This document shows, one piece after another, positions 58,720 to 64,000 of a stretch of DNA of 64,000 nt (within the stretch, counting starts at the first letter, position 1; every line of letters begins with the position of its first letter). The notes below the pieces were generated by a model that did not search any database, was not told where the DNA came from, and was given only the letters and a program-made list of their open reading frames with translations. The translations under genes were made by a program, and so were the position numbers. The DNA is from Bacteroidaceae bacterium (GTDB lineage: Bacteria > Bacteroidota > Bacteroidia > Bacteroidales > Bacteroidaceae): the NCBI GenBank assembly GCA_017483605.1, contig JAFUWG010000035.1, forward strand, positions 1 to 64,000. The letters run 5' to 3'.

Positions 58720-59382
58720 CTATAGTTTGTCGCCGTATGCGAGGTCGCCCGCATCGCCCAGACCTGGCACGATGTAGCAGTGCTCGTTGAGTTCGGGGTC
58801 GATGGCGGCACACCAAAGGGTGACGTTGTCGTAGTCTGCAAATGCCTTCTTGATGTAGTCAACACCCTTCTGTGCCGCAATGACGCTGCACAGGTGAACC
58901 GTGGAGGGCACTCCCTTTGTGCAGAAAGCCTGATAACTCAGTTCGAGACTGCCACCTGTCGCCAACATGGGGTCCACGATGATGAGGGTCTTGCCTGTGA
59001 GGTCGGGCGAAGCGATATACTCAATCTTGATGCCCACCTGCTTGTTGTCGCGGTCTTTATAGTAGCGATAGGCAGAGACAAAGGCATTTCCTGCCTTGTC
59101 GAACACGTCGAGAAATCCCTGATGGAAAGGAAGACCTGCACGGAAAATCGTGGAGAGCACAATCTGGTCGTCTGGCGTGGAAGCCTTTGCCACGGCAAGA
59201 GGAGTCTGAATGTCTTTCTCTGAATAGTGAAGGGTCTTGCTCAACTCATAAGCCATGAACTGACCGATGCGAGCAAGATTGTGACGAAACTTGGCACGGT
59301 CGTTCTGGACATTGACGTCGCGAAGTTCTGCTACATACTGATTGATGACCGTATTTTGCTTTGCAAAGTTGATAACTTTCAT
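58720..59382 (-). CDS. upp: Uracil phosphoribosyltransferase
   Basis: A 220-residue enzyme that salvages uracil with PRPP to UMP. The PRPP-binding loop is IIVDPMLATGGSLELS, the N-terminal segment RDVNVQNDRAKFRHNLARIG and the uracil-site end PGLGDAGDLAYGDKL are typical. The start at 59382 (MKVINFAKQNTV) is chosen over 59406 because the -7 box lies at 59404-59411. Confidence 0.93.
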   Translation of the reverse strand: MKVINFAKQNTVINQYVAELRDVNVQNDRAKFRHNLARIGQFMAYELSKTLHYSEKDIQTPLAVAKASTPDDQIVLSTIFRAGLPFHQGFLDVFDKAGNAFVSAYRYYKDRDNKQVGIKIEYIASPDLTGKTLIIVDPMLATGGSLELSYQAFCTKGVPSTVHLCSVIAAQKGVDYIKKAFADYDNVTLWCAAIDPELNEHCYIVPGLGDAGDLAYGDKL

Positions 59383-59403
59383 TGGTGTGAGAATAATTTG
59401 ATG

Positions 59404-59411
59404 CAAAGATA
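59404..59411 (-). promoter_or_regulatory. -7 box for upp
   Basis: TATCTTTG on the minus strand, 22 bases before the upp ATG. Confidence 0.55.
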
Positions 59412-59537
59412 CAGCAATTCAAACAAAAAACCAAAGGAAAAGTTGTTTTTCTTTCTTTTTCCGTCTGAGCAATCAAGAATAAGACGATGTTAGTCAAAAT
59501 AAAATGTAAAAATGTTTTTGAAGTAAAAAAAATTCTG

Positions 59538-59545
59538 TACCTTTG
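59538..59545 (+). promoter_or_regulatory. -7 box for the glycosylphosphotransferase gene
   Basis: TACCTTTG, about 130 bases before the ATG at 59674. This leaves a long 5' leader in which I see no gene or clear hairpin. Confidence 0.55.
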
Positions 59546-59673
59546 CAAAAAATAGTTGAAGACGGCAAAAAAGAACTGAGCGGAAGCCGGAAAGTGATGA
59601 TTTAGCCGAATAATTGATAATGGAAGTAACCTATCGTAAAAACAGATAGACTCCCAACAAAAGAAATTTCAAA

Positions 59674-61071
59674 ATGGGAACAGATAGAAATATACAAATA
59701 GGCATACTGATAGGAGAGGTTTTGATGCTTTCTCTTTTCATCTATGGATTCTATCATTTGATTTATCTTATTGATCCTCTCTGGGTTTATGGAACAGGGC
59801 GAATGCGGAGACTGCTGATGACATACATCGTAAGTTTCCTTTCCAGTTATTCCTTTTATCCCTCCATCATACAACAACGACTGGTCAAAGGCGAAGAAGT
59901 GGCGAAGCGAGTCATTGCGACATGCTGCTTAATGCTGCTATTCATCGCTTTGATCTCCTTGATTACACGCCCCTACATCCACTTCCCAAGAAAATTCCTC
60001 TGCACTTCAGTCTTTTTCTTTGCCATTCTTCTGTTCATCGAACGTTTCTCTCTCAGACGCTATTTGATGTACATCCGTTCGAACAAAAGGAACCAAAAGA
60101 GAATCGTATTGGTGGGCAACGAGCAAACGGTGTACAGGTTGTATGACATTTTCAGCACACCTGCTTACGGGTATAACATCATCGGCTCGTTTTTTGACGG
60201 AGAATGTCAACATAAAGGCTTGGCTCAATTGAGGCTGGGTGGTATCGGCGACATTTATGGCTGGCTGACAAACCACTCTGATTTTAATGAAATATACGGA
60301 TACTTCCCCAAGGAGCAGCAAGACACCATCAACATGATTAGCAAGTTTTGCGACAATCATCTCATCCGTTTTTTCTACATTCCAGCCATCGATGTGTTCA
60401 ACAGCAACATGACTTGCACATTCATTGAAGGCATCCCTATCATTGCACGGCGCGACGAGCCGATGAGAAACCCCATCAACCAGATTATCAAGCGAGTGTT
60501 CGACATTATTTTCTCTGCACTCGTCCTGATTTTTGTATTCCCGTGGGTGTGGCTGGTTGTTGCCATTATGATTAAGATTCAATCGCCCGGTCCTGTGTTC
60601 TTCGTTCAGGAAAGAACAGGCTTGGACGGTAAGATATTCAAGTGCATTAAGTTCCGTTCCATGAAGGTCAATGACGACGCTGATAAAGTGCAAGCCACGA
60701 AGAATGACCCCAGGAAATTCCCATTCGGAACATTGATGCGTAGGACAAACATTGATGAAATACCACAATTCATCAATGTGTTCATTGGGGATATGTCCGT
60801 TGTCGGTCCACGTCCTCACATGCTGAAACACACTGAAGAATATTCAAGACTCATCAATCGCTTCATGGTTCGCCATTTGGCAAAGCCTGGCATCACGGGC
60901 TTGGCTCAGGTGACAGGATTCCGTGGCGAGACGAAGTACATCGACCAGATGGAAGGACGTGTGAAGAAGGATATCGAATACATCGAGAACTGGACATTCC
61001 TGCTCGACATCAAGATTATCATCAAGACCGTAACCAATATGTTCGGACGCGAGAAAGGGAATGCATATTAA
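59674..61071 (+). CDS. Polyprenyl-phosphate glycosylphosphotransferase (WcaJ/WbaP-like)
   Basis: A 465-residue membrane enzyme that moves a sugar-1-phosphate onto undecaprenyl phosphate, the first step of exopolysaccharide or O-antigen synthesis. Four to five N-terminal helices precede a soluble CoA-binding-like domain (RIVLVGNEQTVYRLYDIFST). The catalytic bacterial sugar transferase domain follows (KRVFDIIFSALVLIFVFPWV; KFRSMKVNDDAD; DEIPQFINVFIGDMSVVGPR PH). Sugar specificity is unknown. A 216-residue hypothetical gene follows within 55 bases. Confidence 0.92.
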   Translation: MGTDRNIQIGILIGEVLMLSLFIYGFYHLIYLIDPLWVYGTGRMRRLLMTYIVSFLSSYSFYPSIIQQRLVKGEEVAKRVIATCCLMLLFIALISLITRPYIHFPRKFLCTSVFFFAILLFIERFSLRRYLMYIRSNKRNQKRIVLVGNEQTVYRLYDIFSTPAYGYNIIGSFFDGECQHKGLAQLRLGGIGDIYGWLTNHSDFNEIYGYFPKEQQDTINMISKFCDNHLIRFFYIPAIDVFNSNMTCTFIEGIPIIARRDEPMRNPINQIIKRVFDIIFSALVLIFVFPWVWLVVAIMIKIQSPGPVFFVQERTGLDGKIFKCIKFRSMKVNDDADKVQATKNDPRKFPFGTLMRRTNIDEIPQFINVFIGDMSVVGPRPHMLKHTEEYSRLINRFMVRHLAKPGITGLAQVTGFRGETKYIDQMEGRVKKDIEYIENWTFLLDIKIIIKTVTNMFGREKGNAY

Positions 61072-61124
61072 CAGACATAACCAATTGAATTACAACGAAT
61101 CAACAAGATAAACATTAAAACGAA

Positions 61125-61775
61125 ATGGCATTTTTAGATATCTTCAAAAAGAAGCGGAAGGAGAATGTTGGCGGGATGGAAGACTTCATGACACTCATAC
61201 GTGTCTACTTCCAGAGTGTGCTGGCAGCCAATCTCGGCATTTCCAATTTGGCGGCACTCCCCGACCTGCTCACTTTCAAACGCACACTGCGTGTCGCCAC
61301 GGTTAACAACCGATTAGGCATCGGAGAGAAAAAAGCCTGTGCAAAAATGCTGAAAGACCTGTATGGCATCAGCGATAACTTTTTCAAGGAAATCGACCAA
61401 AGCATCAAAAAAGGATGTCGCACACAAAATGACGTGAGCCGATACCTGTATCTTTTCCAGGGTTTTAGCCAGGATTTGATGATGCTGATGGGCAACCTGC
61501 TGAAATGGAAATTCCGTATTCCTGGCTTCATGAGAAAAATGATGAAAAAGATTACGGATGCTACGGTACACGACATTCTGACCAAAGACACTTGGGACGA
61601 CAACAGCGTGGTGAAGGCCGTACATTCGGTTCGTCGCTACCAGCAGATGCTCGGATTCAGCGAGGCTTGGATGCAGGAGTATGTGTACAACCTCATCACG
61701 TTGGCAAAGAAAGAACCGAATCCTTCAGAGGAAGAGGTCGCCAAAGCAGAAGCCAAGGCTAAAGCGAGAAAATAA
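61125..61775 (+). CDS. Conserved hypothetical protein
   Basis: A 216-residue, mostly alpha-helical, basic cytosolic protein (LDIFKKKRKENVGGMEDFMT; FQSVLAANLGISNLAALPDL; LLKWKFRIPGFMRKMMKKIT). The charged tail EEEVAKAEAKAKARK is low complexity. No known domain recognised. It lies after the glycosylphosphotransferase and probably shares its transcript, as the next promoter box is only at 61883. Confidence 0.7.
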   Translation: MAFLDIFKKKRKENVGGMEDFMTLIRVYFQSVLAANLGISNLAALPDLLTFKRTLRVATVNNRLGIGEKKACAKMLKDLYGISDNFFKEIDQSIKKGCRTQNDVSRYLYLFQGFSQDLMMLMGNLLKWKFRIPGFMRKMMKKITDATVHDILTKDTWDDNSVVKAVHSVRRYQQMLGFSEAWMQEYVYNLITLAKKEPNPSEEEVAKAEAKAKARK

Positions 61776-61882
61776 ACCGTAAAAGGCTCATCGAGAGAGA
61801 AAAAAGTCTCTCTTTTTAACCTTTTTGATAAACAATCCGAACTTTTTCCACCCAAAAGGTTGGTTAAGTCCGTTGAATTATA

Positions 61883-61890
61883 TAAATTTG
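61883..61890 (+). promoter_or_regulatory. -7 box for the zapA-region genes
   Basis: TAAATTTG, 52 bases before the ATG at 61942. Confidence 0.6.
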
Positions 61891-61941
61891 CATAAAATTG
61901 TTGTATAACATCCACGCTTAACGCACACATCAACAGACAAC

Positions 61942-62265
61942 ATGACAGCAGAAGAAAGACAGTCAATGAAGAAATTTGAAGCGAAAGTACACCAAGTCAT
62001 CGCTCAATTTCGTGTGCTCAAGCAAGAAAATGCCGACCTTTATGCCGAACTGGAAGGCAGGGATGAAGAAATCAAACAACTCAAGGCTGATTTAGCCCAG
62101 AGCCAACGCGATTACAACAATCTGAAATTGGCCAAGATGATTGAAATCAGCGATGCTGACATCAAAGCGTCAAAGACTAAAATCACTCGAATGGTTCGCG
62201 AAATCAACAAATGTATCAGTATTCTATCTACTGGCACCGAAGGTGACGGCAACGATATAGAATAA
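61942..62265 (+). CDS. Coiled-coil protein upstream of zapA
   Basis: A 107-residue protein, almost wholly coiled coil between residues ~10 and 70 (VIAQFRVLKQENADLYAELE). The end resembles a short helix pair (KITRMVREINKCISIL). Position just upstream of zapA and coiled-coil nature recall ZapB-like partners of cell division, though this is not ZapB by sequence. It may bind ZapA or FtsZ. Inference only. Confidence 0.65.
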   Translation: MTAEERQSMKKFEAKVHQVIAQFRVLKQENADLYAELEGRDEEIKQLKADLAQSQRDYNNLKLAKMIEISDADIKASKTKITRMVREINKCISILSTGTEGDGNDIE

Positions 62266-62318
62266 TAAGCAATCGGGATATAAAGAATCCGCTTACTGAT
62301 CAACGATAGTACACCAAC

Positions 62319-62612
62319 ATGGCAAATAAACTGAACATCAAAGTAACCATCGAAGATATTCCGCTTCCTCTTCAGGTTTCATCGCCCGAAGAAGAAAAGG
62401 TGTATCGCGATGCTGCATCAACCATACAGCACCGTATTCAGAGGTTGCGTGATGCCTACCCCAACCTGCCGAACGACAAGTACTATTACGTCATGGCAAT
62501 GCTCAACACTGCTGTGGAGGCCGTCAAGGCTGCCAACAGGATTGACACACAGCCTTACGTGGAAATGATACATGACATTGAGAAAGAAATAGAATCACTT
62601 GGCATCAAGTGA
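62319..62612 (+). CDS. zapA: Cell division protein ZapA
   Basis: A 97-residue ZapA-family protein that bundles FtsZ filaments at midcell. The N-terminal beta part (LNIKVTIEDIPLPLQVSSPE EE region, then KVYRDAASTIQHRIQRLRDA) and helical C-terminal dimer region (KYYYVMAMLNTAVEAVKAAN) match the family. It follows the coiled-coil gene by 53 bases and precedes rny. Confidence 0.9.
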   Translation: MANKLNIKVTIEDIPLPLQVSSPEEEKVYRDAASTIQHRIQRLRDAYPNLPNDKYYYVMAMLNTAVEAVKAANRIDTQPYVEMIHDIEKEIESLGIK

Positions 62613-62684
62613 CTTTCTTGCGGCTACACATTATTTATAATTAAATAAGACAAGAGAAGCCGCACCCATCCAGCGAGCATTCAA

Positions 62685-62746
62685 GGCACAATTTCAGTTC
62701 TTCACATCTGCAAATACGGCATGTGAACGACTTGAATTGTGCTTTT
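62685..62746 (+). terminator. Large hairpin between zapA and rny
   Basis: GCACAATT (62686-62693) pairs with AATTGTGC (62735-62742), and inside it TTCACAT (62701-62707) with ATGTGAA (62721-62727). TTTTA follows. An upstream GCGGCT/AGCCGC pair lies at about 62620-62663. It probably ends the zapA transcript. Confidence 0.65.
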
Positions 62747-62820
62747 ATCGTATAACAAAGAAACAACTTTAGTATCAAATAACATCGTGTAACCTAAAAA
62801 CAAATAAAAAACAACGAACA

Positions 62821-64000
62821 ATGGATATTATATTAGCAATAAGCATTGCGGTTGCTTGTCTGATACTGGGCGGTGTCATAGGTTTCCTCCTATTCCGCTA
62901 TGTCATCAAACAGAAGTACAACCAAATCATTAGTGAAGCAGAAATCGAGGCAGAGGCTCTCAAAGAAAAGAAGCAACTGGAACTCAAAGAAAAGTTTCTG
63001 AATCGGAAGTCTGAATTGGACAAAGAGGCCAATCAGCGTAATCAGAAAATGCAGGCTTACGAAAACAAGTTGAAGCAGAGGGAACTCTCTTTGAATCAAC
63101 GGCATGAAGAACTTCAGAAGAAGAATGGCGAAATCGATTCTCTGAAAGAAAATCTCGCCAAGCAACAGGAAAGACTGGATGTCCGCCAGACAGAGGTTGA
63201 TGCCTTGATTGCTGAACAGCGAGTCAAGTTGGAATCTATATCCGGATTAAGCACAGAGGAGGCTCGTGAATCCCTCATCGAATCGCTGAAAGACGAGGCT
63301 AAGACACAGGCTCAGCAGTACATCAATGAAATTATGGACGAGGCAAAGATGACAGCCAACAAGGAGGCGAAAAAGATTGTCATTCAGTCCATTCAGCGGG
63401 TGGCTTCAGAAACGGCGGTTGAAAATTCCGTCAGCGTGTTCCACATTGATTCTGACGAAGTGAAAGGTCGTGTGATTGGTCGCGAAGGACGCAACATTCG
63501 TGCCCTTGAGGCAGCCACAGGTACAGAAATTGTGGTTGACGACACTCCTGAGGCCATCGTCATCAGTGCATTCGACCCTGTTCGCCGCGAAATCTGCCGC
63601 CTTGCCCTGCACCAACTCGTTGCCGATGGTCGTATCCACCCTGCACGCATCGAGGAAGTGGTGGCAAAGGTGAAGAAACAGGTGGAAGACGAGATTGTCG
63701 AGACCGGAAAGCGTACAGCCATCGACCTCGGCGTTCACGGTCTGCATCCAGAACTTATCCGCATTGTCGGCAAGATGAAATATCGTTCATCCTACGGCCA
63801 GAACCTGTTGCAGCACGCACGCGAGACGGCAAATCTCTGTGCCGTCATGGCTGCAGAGTTAGGACTCAATCCCAAGAAGGCTCGCCGTGCTGGTCTCCTG
63901 CACGACATCGGCAAGGTGCCAGACGAGCAACTTGAAATTCCACACGCTCTCTACGGTGCACAGATTGCTGAGAAATACAAAGAAAAGCCAGATATCTGCA
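62821..64000 (+). CDS. rny: Ribonuclease Y, 5' part (runs off the window)
   Basis: The first 393 codons of RNase Y, an endoribonuclease that starts mRNA decay. An N-terminal membrane anchor ([20 protein letters not shown]) is followed by a long coiled coil (about 40-200). A KH domain follows with [20 protein letters not shown], then the HD domain with GLLHDIGK, and the window ends within it. The start at 62821 (MDIILAI) gives the expected anchor. No frameshift is seen. Confidence 0.95.
   Translation, partial: MDIILAISIAVACLILGGVIGFLLFRYVIKQKYNQIISEAEIEAEALKEKKQLELKEKFLNRKSELDKEANQRNQKMQAYENKLKQRELSLNQRHEELQKKNGEIDSLKENLAKQQERLDVRQTEVDALIAEQRVKLESISGLSTEEARESLIESLKDEAKTQAQQYINEIMDEAKMTANKEAKKIVIQSIQRVASETAVENSVSVFHIDSDEVKGRVIGREGRNIRALEAATGTEIVVDDTPEAIVISAFDPVRREICRLALHQLVADGRIHPARIEEVVAKVKKQVEDEIVETGKRTAIDLGVHGLHPELIRIVGKMKYRSSYGQNLLQHARETANLCAVMAAELGLNPKKARRAGLLHDIGKVPDEQLEIPHALYGAQIAEKYKEKPDIC

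Overview
The window looks like chromosomal DNA of a Bacteroidales bacterium, most likely Prevotella or a close relative. The grounds are the -7 promoter box TAnnTTTG ahead of many genes, Bacteroidetes-restricted families (DUF4494, DUF4932, five-fold beta-flower, BspA-like and propeller-LytTR proteins), an rpsP gene with a long Ala/Lys/Glu tail, an rseC-rnfBCDGEA operon and a Bacteroidales-type 6S RNA. Genus assignment is inference from gene content.

Layout. 1-2.7 kb: a truncated palindromic repeat, a DUF4932 protein, a GNAT toxin-antitoxin pair and a second toxin-antitoxin pair whose ParE-like toxin is frameshifted. 2.7-6.3 kb: a glycosyltransferase and polysaccharide flippase, divergent from a D-2-hydroxyacid dehydrogenase. 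6.4-8.7 kb: a secreted RCC1-propeller protein behind a leader with interleaved inverted repeats. 8.9-14.6 kb: Fic protein, Crp/Fnr regulator, yggS, DUF4494, a VapBC-like pair, 6S RNA, a lipoprotein and a beta-flower repeat protein. 15.0-20.9 kb: the Rnf ion-translocating oxidoreductase operon. 21-25.4 kb: rpsP with two leader hairpins, a lipid A deacylase-like protein, mannose-1-phosphate guanylyltransferase and a GlcNAc-kinase-like protein.

25.5-33.2 kb is accessory DNA. It has an HU-like protein, a DUF5675-like protein, a CHC2/Toprim primase and an SF3 helicase, with an 11-bp iteron-like cluster and two 260-280-bp palindromic MITE-like elements between them. A decayed restriction-type island follows, with a four-helix-bundle gene flanked by inverted repeats. 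33.2-38.0 kb is a glycogen/alpha-glucan operon (debranching enzyme, GT4 synthase-like, GH57). 38.3-43.2 kb: Crp/Fnr regulator, lipid kinase, miaA, pfkA, NhaD-type antiporter. 43.5 kb: tRNA-Gly(CCC). 43.9-55.2 kb: two large secreted proteins with a shared C-terminal tail motif, divergent from a propeller-TM-LytTR regulator. 55.3-64 kb: recF, DUF721, tcdA, a CNNM/CorC-type protein, upp, a polyprenyl glycosylphosphotransferase, a coiled-coil protein, zapA and the 5' part of rny.

The signals I consider least ordinary are: the interleaved (attenuator- or pseudoknot-like) leader at 8517-8672; the iteron-like array between primase and helicase; an 80-bp promoter shared by the VapBC pair and the 6S RNA gene; covarying twin hairpins before rpsP; unusual tails on RnfB and RnfG; and several dispersed palindromic repeat families, some read through in frame by genes.
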